64,000 nucleotides of DNA, from NCBI GenBank assembly GCA_900129675.1, contig FSRD01000001.1:7119501-7183500 (forward strand). Reading direction: 5' to 3'. The notes below the pieces were generated by a model. It had not been told where the DNA came from. It was given only the letters and a program-made list of their open reading frames with translations, and did not search any database. The DNA comes from Bradyrhizobium erythrophlei. GTDB lineage: Bacteria > Pseudomonadota > Alphaproteobacteria > Rhizobiales > Xanthobacteraceae. This document shows positions 48,621-56,199 of the stretch, in pieces; positions within the stretch are counted from its first letter, which is position 1, and each line of letters opens with the position of its first letter. The translations under genes were made by a program, and so were the position numbers.

Positions 48621-50561
48621 TCAGACCTGAACAACCGTTCCGACCGGGATTTCTCGGTTCTCGTGGACTGCGACGGTTTTCTTCAGTCCTGCGACCATTT
48701 TCTCGTTGTGCGCCACCCAATCGCTGGCGCCGTAGGTGCCTTCGTCCATCTCGGCCTTCGCCTGCGCCAGCATCGCTTCATGTTCGGCCAACAGACGTTC
48801 GGCGCGGGCCTTATGGACTTCGTTTCCTTTGATGATCAAGTGGTCGCCGCAACTGGCACAGGATCCGTGCTTCGGGCAGGGCGCGAGCGACCAGTCCTGG
48901 ATGCAGGCTCCGATGTCGGTCAGGTGGGCGGTGTTGATGCGGGCCTGGATGAATTCCCCCCGCTCCGCCGGCGGGAGCTTCTCGATCGTCTCGGGCAGCG
49001 AGCCGCGCATGGCGCCAGTGTTGAGCATCTCCCGCATGCGCTTCATCAGCTGCCGGCCGTCGGTGTGGTCGTAGGCAGCGTTCTGTTCGATGCGCTTGCG
49101 GCCGCTCCAGCGGGCGATGTCGAACTCGGAGAGTTCGCCATCCTTGGCGATCGTATTCAGGTAGTGCCGGAAGGCGTGGCTAGTGATGGAGTATGGCTGT
49201 CCGTTGGCGTCCAGGATTCCTAGCCGCTCGAAGACCGACTTATAGCGGCTGCCCGTCGACAAGAAGCAGCCGATCGAAGCGTCCGAGACGAAGGTCACGA
49301 TCGAGGACATGTCCGGCATGCTTTGTGAGAAAAAGTGCCTCGGGACCAGGAGCAGGTATTTCGAAAGGCGTTGAGGAAAGGCTGGCGGGAGCCGCGGCTG
49401 CAAGCGCAATACCGCTGCTTCGAGATCCGCCAGCACGCACCAGTGGCGCCGACCCCGTTTGCTGACGGCGACCTTGTTCGCGTTAAGCCAATATCTGGCT
49501 GCGCTATCGCTACCAAGACCGAGAGCTGCAGCCACGTCCTCCATCGTCAACTGCGTCGATGGGTCGGCCAAGCGGAACGGCTCGGCGAGGAAGGCCCGTC
49601 CCGGATGACGCTCCATCCAGAGCGCAACATTCCGGGTCGGTTGGGTGATCCGGAGGATGTCTGCCATCGCCCTTTCGGCCACTTCCACCATTTTCGGAGG
49701 CACCCACTTGATGGTGTCATCAGCGCCTTTCGATCCGTGGTGGGCGAAGCCGAGGGCGTTGAGCGTTTTCCCGGTCTTTGGATCGGTTGCGGTTTGCCGT
49801 CTGATGCAGTTGGCCAACATCATCAGGGCTTCGTTGATACGCCATGGCGCGCACAGCAGGATTTCGATGATGGCGGCGGGCAAGATATCGTGGTCGTCGC
49901 CCTTTTCCCTGACGATGTCGCTCATCGCGATGACCGCGTCGATCAGTTCTTCGGAGGGCATCTTGCTGGCGCGCTTTTTCCGACTTTTCTCATCACTTTT
50001 CGCGTCGTAGCGCTGACGCGGATACGGGTTCTTGAACACGATCGGCGCCTTCGTCAGAGCATGTTTGTTGACGAAGGCGGCAATCGCCCACAGCTCCTGG
50101 CCGAGAAGGTAGCGGTAACCCGGGGAGGTATTTTTGAGGGCCATGGCGGCCGACTCGAAGTCGTCCGACGTCAGCCTGATCGGGTCGAACCCGCGGTTCT
50201 CGAGCGTTTCGTAGAGGTGCCGCGCAGCCTGCAAGATCTTTCTGTATAGGGCGGCCCCCGATGGTCTGGCGTGCTCCCTAAGCGTGAACATTGCCTTCAC
50301 CAGATTTGCGAACGCCGGCTCGAACGCCACCCGTCCTTCCATGCTACGGGTCTCGCGCTCGGTGACGCGAGTGAAGAACAGCTGATGGGTCTGGTTGCCG
50401 TCGGAGGGGCGTGCCCGCTTGACATCTGTGAGGTCCCAGACAGGAGCATCGAAATTCACCGTCGGGCCGAAGACCTGCAGCGAGCGGGCTCGCTCGACGA
50501 GCAGAGCGAGCGAAGTCTCGGCGTCGAGCAGCCGGCGATCGGGGAGGACGTGGACGTTCAT
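48621..50561 (-). CDS. Large tyrosine recombinase (third of trio)
   Basis: A 646-residue protein, long for a tyrosine recombinase. Catalytic elements: Arg in ILLCAPWRINEALMM, the HxxR box in ITSHAFRHYLNTIAKDG, a Trp in DIARWSGRKRIEQNAAYDH that stands for the His/Trp site, and the candidate nucleophile Tyr in the same segment. An insert of about 120 residues lies between Arg I and HxxR. A Cys cluster (APCPKHGSCASCGDH) follows, then a charged C-terminal helix. The start at 50561 overlaps the stop of the second recombinase (ATGA). Confidence 0.85.
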   Translation of the reverse strand: MNVHVLPDRRLLDAETSLALLVERARSLQVFGPTVNFDAPVWDLTDVKRARPSDGNQTHQLFFTRVTERETRSMEGRVAFEPAFANLVKAMFTLREHARPSGAALYRKILQAARHLYETLENRGFDPIRLTSDDFESAAMALKNTSPGYRYLLGQELWAIAAFVNKHALTKAPIVFKNPYPRQRYDAKSDEKSRKKRASKMPSEELIDAVIAMSDIVREKGDDHDILPAAIIEILLCAPWRINEALMMLANCIRRQTATDPKTGKTLNALGFAHHGSKGADDTIKWVPPKMVEVAERAMADILRITQPTRNVALWMERHPGRAFLAEPFRLADPSTQLTMEDVAAALGLGSDSAARYWLNANKVAVSKRGRRHWCVLADLEAAVLRLQPRLPPAFPQRLSKYLLLVPRHFFSQSMPDMSSIVTFVSDASIGCFLSTGSRYKSVFERLGILDANGQPYSITSHAFRHYLNTIAKDGELSEFDIARWSGRKRIEQNAAYDHTDGRQLMKRMREMLNTGAMRGSLPETIEKLPPAERGEFIQARINTAHLTDIGACIQDWSLAPCPKHGSCASCGDHLIIKGNEVHKARAERLLAEHEAMLAQAKAEMDEGTYGASDWVAHNEKMVAGLKKTVAVHENREIPVGTVVQV

Positions 50562-52120
50562 GCCGGCATTGCCTCGCAGGCGCTGACGACCTCGGCAACG
50601 GCGAGGATGGTGGCGTCGTGGATCCCGACGATCTGCGGTTCCAGGCCATCCTTCTGCTTGCGCTCGCGGTCGGCGCAGAGCCAATCCAGCACCTCGCGGT
50701 GCGGGCCGTCCTTCCAGGGTTGGAATTTCACGCAGGTGTAGCAGGAGAACGGGGCGAAGAGGCCGCACCGGCCCGACCCGCAGGTGCCGAGGTTGCCAGC
50801 CTTCTCGGGCAGGCGGTCGGGATGTCGGTTGTACCAGGGAATTCGCTTGGCGAGATTGTCGCCGTTGACCGCTTCGCGTTCGGAACGGACGATCCTGCCC
50901 ATGAAGGCGTCCGCGATCGGGGCGAGGCGCATCGCAGTCGCTGCGTCGAGCCGGAAGACTTGGCTCGCGCGGCTCTCGAAGTACGCCTGCACGCTGCCAA
51001 GATCGGAGTGATCGAGCATCACCGCTAGTTCGGATGGCGTGGCGCCTTCCTCAACGGCGCGGGTGCCGTACGTCCGCCGGAAACGCCGCATGTTGACGAC
51101 AAGGGGTTTACCGGTTCGGTGCGAGACGATTCCGAGTTTGTCGATCGCGCGCTTCACCGCGATGGTGATCTCCTCCGGACTCATATGCATGGCGAATTCG
51201 CGCAGGGGGCCGGCCAGCTTCTCCGTGTCGGGTTTGAACCGTCGGAAAAGGGGAAACGCGCACCCTTCGGCCCAGCGCTGCTGCGCGCGGTGCGCATGGT
51301 TCTCCAGCACCAACCGGTTGACCCACGCGCCGATCTCGTCGTTGAGCATCTTGGGATGAGACTGCTCGCGGAAGTAGGTGTCGCCTTTCTTGATCCTCGG
51401 CAGGTCGAAACGCGCGTGAATGCGGCCGGTGTCTTCTTCCTTCAGAGGCCTGTAATCCTCCTCGCGCGCCAGGGCGTAGGCGAGCGGATTGGCTCCGAAT
51501 GCGACTGCGAGCCAGGCGAGCGTGTTTTCCATGGTCGTCAGGCGCTCGGGACCGAGTGCACGCAGCCTCGTCGTGATCGCGATGAACTCGAGCTCGTCGA
51601 ACGCACCCTTGACTGGATCCTGCGTGCGGACGGCGCGGCCGTGCTCGTTGCCGGGGATCTTCAATTCCCGGATCCGCGCGGCAATTTCCTCCGGAAACCG
51701 TTTCATCCCATTGTCGGCGCACCAGCAGTACCAAGCCCGGATGTAGTGGAGCCGGTAGTGCGCGAAGTTCTCGACATGTCGAAGGTCGCTGATCAGGCGC
51801 TCGCCGAGAATGCCGCCGCTCGCATCAAGTTCGCGGAAGTGCTGCGAACGATTCAGGTAGCAAAGCGCATGGAATGTATTCTGCACGTTGTCGACCGACG
51901 ATACCTTGATCTGGTCGGCGATGAACTTCGCCACGGCCTCAAGCATCGCGGTCGAGCGGAATTCGAGCTTCCGGAAGTTAAGCCTGACCCGGTCCACGGC
52001 GTGGTTGAGCGTCCAAACCCAGTCAGTCGCATCTACCTTGAAGCCGGCGCGGTCGATGATCGTGCCTTGGCTCGGAAAGGAGGGGGCCATTGCGACGGAA
52101 TGGATGGCGGGATCAGCCAT
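50558..52120 (-). CDS. Tyrosine recombinase (second of trio)
   Basis: A 520-residue protein. An N-terminal SAM-like DNA-binding domain covers about 80-190. The catalytic part has NMRRFRRTYGTRAVEEG at the HxxR box (the His position is not His) and VMLDHSDLGSVQAYFES with the His and the nucleophile Tyr. Where Arg I is expected, the sequence is FGANPLAYALAREEDY, without an Arg at the usual spot. A C-terminal Cys cluster (CGSGRCGLFAPFSCYTCVKF) probably binds zinc. The start at 52120 overlaps the end of the first recombinase by 8 bp. Confidence 0.85.
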   Translation of the reverse strand: MADPAIHSVAMAPSFPSQGTIIDRAGFKVDATDWVWTLNHAVDRVRLNFRKLEFRSTAMLEAVAKFIADQIKVSSVDNVQNTFHALCYLNRSQHFRELDASGGILGERLISDLRHVENFAHYRLHYIRAWYCWCADNGMKRFPEEIAARIRELKIPGNEHGRAVRTQDPVKGAFDELEFIAITTRLRALGPERLTTMENTLAWLAVAFGANPLAYALAREEDYRPLKEEDTGRIHARFDLPRIKKGDTYFREQSHPKMLNDEIGAWVNRLVLENHAHRAQQRWAEGCAFPLFRRFKPDTEKLAGPLREFAMHMSPEEITIAVKRAIDKLGIVSHRTGKPLVVNMRRFRRTYGTRAVEEGATPSELAVMLDHSDLGSVQAYFESRASQVFRLDAATAMRLAPIADAFMGRIVRSEREAVNGDNLAKRIPWYNRHPDRLPEKAGNLGTCGSGRCGLFAPFSCYTCVKFQPWKDGPHREVLDWLCADRERKQKDGLEPQIVGIHDATILAVAEVVSACEAMPA

Positions 52121-53324
52121 TTGCACGCCCTCCCGTCGCCTTGTCCTGCATGGCCATGGCGATCTGGTTGCCCTTCCGACGGAGGCGACGACGCTGGTAT
52201 TTGAGGCTGGTCTCCGAGGTCGGCGTCCAGCCGCTCTGCTGGTTGACCACGGACTGCTCCGTCGCCGGACTGAGGCCGATCTCCTCGGCGGCGTCGCCCA
52301 TGCGGTCCTTGTTGGTGCGGCGAAGCATGTGCGGCGAGAAGTCCTCCGGCAGCCCAGGCACTTTCTTGCGAAGGCGTTCGTACATCCACACGACCGAGCC
52401 GATCGAAAGCGGAGCTCCCTCCTAGGAGAAGAACACGTACTTGGACTTCTTCGCGCCCGGGTAGGTGGGGCGGTGCTTGACCATGTAGTCGTGAAGGATC
52501 GCAGCCGTATCGGCGCGCAGCGACACCGGATGAGCAAGCGTCTTGTTGCGAGGCTCCTGGGCGCGCGGATCGTCCGGATCGTCTTGGACCCGCGGCACGA
52601 AGACGTAGGGGTCGTCGGTGTTGAGATGCAGGTGATGACCGGCCAGGGTCAGCGGGGCGGACCGGCGCAGTCCGGCGTGGTAGAGCCGCCAGAGCGCCTG
52701 GTTGCGGATCTGATTGCGCTTGTTGAACGGATTGGTCGGGTAACCGGGCGTGATGGCGTCGAGGAAGGCGCGTTCGGTCTTCTCATCCATGCCCTCCTTT
52801 GAGGTGTTCTTGCGCACCATGATCTTGCCGACCAGCCGCCTCGGCAGGGCGTCCAGCCGACGCCGCGCTTCCGGCAGCCGTTCGTCGCGTAGCGACATGC
52901 GGTCGATCACGGGGTTGGTGCGCCAGACGATGTAGTTGCTCACGGCGGTCAAACGGCTCTTCCAGTGCGCGTTCTTGACGGTCTCCTTCTCATCGGAGGA
53001 TCCGCGACCATGCGCCTCGGAATTGCGCAGTTTCCTGCGCAATTCATTGCGCAGGTCCGCGATCTCCTCCTCGCGGAAGAGTTCGAGGCTTTCGATCCTC
53101 GCGTCGACGTCGATCCTGAGATTGCCGCAGACGTTGTGGAAGACACAGATGGCGCTCATGTACGCATGCATCGCCGAGAAGCTGATGCCTCTCTCGCGGA
53201 TGGCGATCTGGCAGTACAAGTTCGGCCACCAGACCGGCATGCCGTCGGCGGCGACAGTCAGCACAAAGCGTTCACCGGTCTCCAGGCGCAGATGCTCTGT
53301 GCGGAAGGGTGTCTTCTCGGCCAA
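52113..53324 (-). pseudogene. Tyrosine recombinase (first of trio), split by in-frame amber codon
   Basis: From the TTG at 53324, 300 codons include the first catalytic Arg (YHAGLRRSAPLTL). Then a TAG at 52422-52424 stops the frame. The same frame continues past the stop for 102 more codons with perfect recombinase content: EGAPLSIGSVVWMYERL, the HxxR box in SPHMLRRTNKDRM, and the terminal Tyr in SLKYQRRR. It ends at 52113. Without the stop it is a normal recombinase of about 403 residues. It heads the operon. Amber suppression, a recent nonsense mutation or a base-call error could explain this. Confidence 0.85.
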
Positions 53325-53420
53325 GGTTCGTTTCCGGGTTGTTCCCGGTTTGAACCTCTCAGCTCTGTGCGAAAATGTATCGTTGCAAATTTTTCGTGGT
53401 TAACGAGAACGAGAAAAGCT

Positions 53421-53449
53421 AAGAAGTGCCTGCAGGACAGGCGCTTCTT
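53421..53449. terminator. Hairpin upstream of the recombinase operon
   Basis: Stem aagaagtgcctg/caggcgcttctt with one mismatch and a loop cagga, followed by gtatttt on the plus strand. It could shield the operon from readthrough or be part of the element end. Confidence 0.5.
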
Positions 53450-53451
53450 GT

Positions 53452-53569
53452 ATTTTCGGTGACAAATCGCGAAACTAGTATCTGATTTTCGGATTTCGGT
53501 GACATCCGAAAATGAAGAAACCCGCTATTTCCTCAAGAAATTAGCGGGTTTCCGGCTATTTTGGTGACA
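53452..53569. other. Candidate recombinase site: three GGTGACA repeats around a perfect inverted repeat
   Basis: Three direct copies of attt(t)(c)ggtgaca lie at 53452-53464, 53493-53504 and 53558-53569. Two of them are followed by an aaactag about 8 bases on. The middle copy sits within a perfect 10-bp inverted repeat, attttcggat (53485-53494) and atccgaaaat (53504-53513), with a 9-bp spacer. Two inverted arms around a short spacer is the shape of a tyrosine-recombinase core site. A single inverted GTGTCACC exists at the left end near 42640. Confidence 0.45.
53517..53552 (-). terminator. Terminator of hupB
   Basis: An 11-bp perfect stem (gaaacccgcta/tagcgggtttc) with extra inner pairing, 35 bp after the hupB stop in its direction, followed by a T-rich stretch (ttcattttc). 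Confidence 0.7.
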
Positions 53570-53586
53570 GTCCTAAAACTAGAACA

Positions 53587-53886
53587 CTAGACGGCTTCCT
53601 TGAGTTCCTTGGCCGCACGGAAGGCAACCTTCTTGCTGGCCTTGATGTGGATCGCTTCGCCGGTGGCGGGGTTACGGCCCATGCGGGCGGCGCGCTTGCG
53701 GACCTGGAGGATGCCGAGGCCGACGATGCGGATGCGCTCGCCCTTCTTCAGGTGCTTGGTGATCATGGTGACCACGTCGCTCAGGATGGACTCGGCCTGC
53801 TTCTTCGACAGTTCCTGATCCTCGGCGATCGCCGCCGCCAGGTGCTTCAGCGTAACGGTGGCTGGGGTCGCTGCTTTCTTCGCCAT
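53587..53886 (-). CDS. hupB: Histone-like DNA-binding protein HU
   Basis: A 99-residue HU/IHF-family protein. The start MAKKAATPATVTLKHLAAAI is from the ATG at 53886; the longer upstream frame crosses a repeat. The DNA-binding arm is at GLGILQVRKRAARMGRNPATG. The N-terminus has an Ala/Thr extension common in alphaproteobacteria. HU bends DNA and can support recombination. In many proteobacteria hupB directly follows lon on the same strand; here it is 14 kb away and inverted, with the island against its 3' end. Confidence 0.95.
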   Translation of the reverse strand: MAKKAATPATVTLKHLAAAIAEDQELSKKQAESILSDVVTMITKHLKKGERIRIVGLGILQVRKRAARMGRNPATGEAIHIKASKKVAFRAAKELKEAV

Positions 53887-53918
53887 ATCTGGCCCTCCTC
53901 GTGGTTGATGGCTTTGGA

Positions 53919-54010
53919 ACGTATTCGAGCGGAATGGGTACCGGTTCGCGCGCGTAAAACACGTCAAATGGAGGCCTGGCGCCAAGGTTCTGATGCAATC
54001 AGAACGGAGC
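53919..54010 (-). repeat. Dispersed repeat, inverted copy in the hupB leader
   Basis: Read on the minus strand it has the palindrome with the tgatt/tgcatc core first, and then the tttgacgtgttttacg..gcgaaccggt..cgctcgaatacg block, the same order as at 5526-5624. It ends 33 bp before the hupB ATG, so it must lie in the 5' leader or promoter. The rest of 53887-54214 shows no gene. Confidence 0.7.
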
Positions 54011-54214
54011 GGACGCCAGGAAACCAAGACGTATCAGGCCTTAAATGATTCGGGTGGCGACTGACTACGCTGATTTGCCTGAAAATAGGCCATTATTTGC
54101 ATCGGCGTCGCAAAAAGGCCCTGATAGCGCGGGGATTCGCAACGTCCTTGACTAAGCCGGGGCAGGCCTTTATGCCCTCCCTTCTGCGCGGATCAGTGTC
54201 TGATTTCGGCATCC

Positions 54215-54291
54215 GCGGGAGTAGCTCAGTTGGTTAGAGCGCCGCCCTGTCACGGCGGAGGCCGCGGGTTCGAGTCCCGTCTCTCGCGCCA
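54215..54291 (+). tRNA. tRNA-Asp (GUC anticodon)
   Basis: A 77-base tRNA. The acceptor gcgggag pairs with ctctcgc (one G-U), the anticodon loop ctgtcac gives GUC, and the CCA is encoded. Confidence 0.97.
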
Positions 54292-54350
54292 TTTTATCAA
54301 TGGCTTAGATCCAGACGGCTTGGTTCCAGTCTGCCAGATACCGCCCAACA

Positions 54351-54378
54351 AAAAGGCCGCCCGGAGGCGGCCGTTTTT
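54351..54378. terminator. Bidirectional terminator
   Basis: Stem ggccgcc/ggcggcc with a CGGA loop, flanked by AAAA on the left and TTTTT on the right. It ends the small minus-strand gene and could also stop transcription from tRNA-Asp. Confidence 0.85.
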
Positions 54379-54399
54379 ATTTCAACCAAGTCTGGTGGC

Positions 54400-54603
54400 T
54401 TAGCGGATGGTCGAAACATCCGAGCTCGTGACCGCCACCGGCTTGCCCGCCTTAATGACGTGGGTGCTCTGGGCGGTCTGGGTGAAATCCGCGTTGGAGC
54501 GTGCCGAGATACCAAAACCCGCCACCGCGATGCCGGCCACGAGGGCGACGACCACGATCTTCAGGTGGGTCGAACGGTCCGCTGAATGAATTGAGTGGTT
54601 CAT
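54400..54603 (-). CDS. Small single-pass membrane protein
   Basis: A 67-residue protein. Residues 15-33 (KIVVVALVAGIAVAGFGIS) are one hydrophobic segment after a basic/His-containing N-terminus. The remainder is a polar tail, probably periplasmic, ending PVAVTSSDVSTIR. It has a good terminator and an ATG with gaggcatc upstream, so it looks real. I know of similar short hypothetical proteins in Bradyrhizobium; no function is known to me. Confidence 0.7.
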   Translation of the reverse strand: MNHSIHSADRSTHLKIVVVALVAGIAVAGFGISARSNADFTQTAQSTHVIKAGKPVAVTSSDVSTIR

Positions 54604-54796
54604 GTGATGCCTCCGAGGCGTCTATGCGCCGTCTGTTGGCAACGGTGTACGCCCGGTCTGTTTCGGGATGGTTTCGTGGTTTCCGCAAAATGGTTTCGTG
54701 GATCGGCTGGATCGGTTTCGTCCCCGGCTTGCGGAGCAGCCAGGTTCGGCTGAAACTGCGGCCAGGCGCGGAACCGCGTCCGGGAGAAAAACAATA

Positions 54797-55819
54797 ATGA
54801 AAACAACGACGATGACCCGCCGGGGTCTGCTGGGTGCGGCTTCCGCCGCCTGGGCCAGCACCATCCTCGGCAAGCCCGCCAACGCAGCGGCCGAGTTCGA
54901 CTTCAAGCTCGGCGTTAATACGCCGGAAACCCATCCACTGACGATTCGCCTGACCGAAGCGGCCAAGGCGATCGGTGCGCAGTCGTCCGGGCGGCTGAAC
55001 GTCACGGTGTTCGCCAACAGCCAGCTCGGCGGCGATCCCGAAATGCTCTCGCAGGTCCGCGCCGGCGGCATCGAGTTGCTGGCGGCGCCAAGTCTCACAC
55101 TGTCCACGCTGGTGCCGATGTCGGGCCTGCCGAGCATCGGTTTTGCATTCGGGTCCTATGACCAGGTCTGGGCGGCGATGGATGGCGGCGTCGGCGACGT
55201 CGTGCGCGAGGCCATCGGCAAGACCGGGCTCGTGCCGATGAAGAAGATCTGGGACAACGGTTTTCGCCAGATCACCTCGTCATCGAGCCGGCAGCTCACC
55301 GGCGTCGAGGACCTCCGGGGTTTCAAGATCCGCGTTCCCGTCACCGCGCTGCTGACGTCGCTGTTCTCAGGCCTCGGCGCGCTGCCGTCGAGCATCAGCT
55401 ACAGCGAACTCTACTCGGCGCTGCAGACCCACATCGTCGAAGGCCAGGAGAACCCGCTGGCGCAGGTCTCGACCGGCAAGCTCTACGAGGTGCAGAAATA
55501 CTGCGCGCTGTCGAACCATTGCTGGAGCGGCTACTGGATCGTCGGCAATCGCCGCGCGCTATCGGCGCTGCCGCCGGATCTGCTCGAGATCGTCAACAGC
55601 CATTTCGACGCCGCGGCGATCAAGGAGCGCGCCGATCTATTGGAGATGGAGCGCTCGCTGCAGGCCGAACTCACCGGCAAAGGTATGACCTTCAACAAGC
55701 CCGATCCCGTGCAGTTCAGGGCGGCGCTGGTAAAGGCCGGCTTCTACGCGCAGTGGCAGAAGACCTATGGCGCGGAAGCCTGGGCGCAGCTGGAGAAGTA
55801 TACGGGCAAGCTGACGTAA
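54797..55819 (+). CDS. TRAP transporter substrate-binding protein (DctP type), orphan
   Basis: A 340-residue periplasmic binding protein with a Tat-like signal (TRRGLLGAASAAWAS, cleavage near ANAAAEF). The DctP features include DLRGFKIRVPVTALLTSLFS (the conserved Arg for carboxylate binding) and SYSELYSALQTHIVEGQENP. It should bind an organic acid. No DctQ or DctM membrane genes follow; instead there are two gene remnants. It may be an orphan left by a deletion, or it may serve a distant transporter. Confidence 0.88.
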   Translation: MKTTTMTRRGLLGAASAAWASTILGKPANAAAEFDFKLGVNTPETHPLTIRLTEAAKAIGAQSSGRLNVTVFANSQLGGDPEMLSQVRAGGIELLAAPSLTLSTLVPMSGLPSIGFAFGSYDQVWAAMDGGVGDVVREAIGKTGLVPMKKIWDNGFRQITSSSSRQLTGVEDLRGFKIRVPVTALLTSLFSGLGALPSSISYSELYSALQTHIVEGQENPLAQVSTGKLYEVQKYCALSNHCWSGYWIVGNRRALSALPPDLLEIVNSHFDAAAIKERADLLEMERSLQAELTGKGMTFNKPDPVQFRAALVKAGFYAQWQKTYGAEAWAQLEKYTGKLT

Positions 55820-55826
55820 GGCCGGA

Positions 55827-56000
55827 TCACGCAGCCCGCTGGATATCGGCGCGGATTGTCCGCGCCGCCCATACGAACAGCAGCGCGCCGAGCGTGGTCG
55901 TGACCGCCGCTGACAGCAGCGAGTAACGCACCGCATTGGCGCCATGGTCGTTCTTCAGCGCGTCGTTGATCACGCCGACAACCAGCGGGCCGACGCACGC
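55827..56000 (-). pseudogene. C-terminal remnant of an MFS transporter
   Basis: The last 58 codons read like the end of a major facilitator: GPLVVGVINDALKNDHGANA, RYSLLSAAVTTTLGALLFVW and AARTIRADIQRAA, then a stop at 55827. Everything upstream is missing. It abuts the ring-hydroxylase remnant in a different frame, so an internal deletion probably joined two genes. Confidence 0.6.
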
Positions 56001-56172
56001 GCACTTTTCTGGGGATATCGGTGGCATCGGTCACGGGATGCCAGTAGCGGCGGAGCAGTTCGCCCATCGGCGTGCCGCGGCCGACCGACGTCAGTTCGGT
56101 CCGCGTCGTGGATGGCTTCATGGCGTAGGCGGTGCCGAGGTCGCGATCCCGCTGGGTGATATTCACTGCCAT
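56001..56172 (-). pseudogene. N-terminal remnant of a Rieske ring-hydroxylating oxygenase
   Basis: From the ATG at 56172, with a strong gggaggaa site, about 57 codons read MAVNITQRDRDLGTAYAMKP, then STTRTELTSVGRGTPMGELL and RRYWHPVTDATDIPRKVR. This is how phthalate-4,5-dioxygenase-type oxygenases begin. The Rieske cysteines would come just after the break near 56000. It faces away from the MarR gene, a common regulator-enzyme layout. Confidence 0.6.
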
Positions 56173-56199
56173 TTCCTCCCGCCACGGCTTGGCGCCGCG

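Larger units (their letters stand above)
42560..53580. mobile_element. Genomic island with tyrosine-recombinase trio and RecD-like helicase
   Basis: Nine genes sit between pepT and hupB, none of them core metabolism. Three are tyrosine recombinases encoded in one overlapping minus-strand operon with a coiled-coil gene and a RecD2-like helicase. A divergent part holds a toxin-antitoxin pair and a nucleotidyltransferase with a partner gene. The boundaries are approximate: the left from the change in sequence character, the right from repeats next to the hupB terminator. Three overlapping recombinases resemble RIT (recombinase in trio) elements and Tn554-type elements, but their sizes, the helicase and the coiled-coil gene differ from what I know of those. 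Two disrupted genes suggest the element is no longer mobile. Confidence 0.7.

Noticed and set aside
54215..54291. tRNA-Asp or tRNA-Val as the island attachment site
   Set aside because: No repeat of either tRNA 3' end is seen at the island's edges, and hupB or pepT lies between the tRNA and the island.
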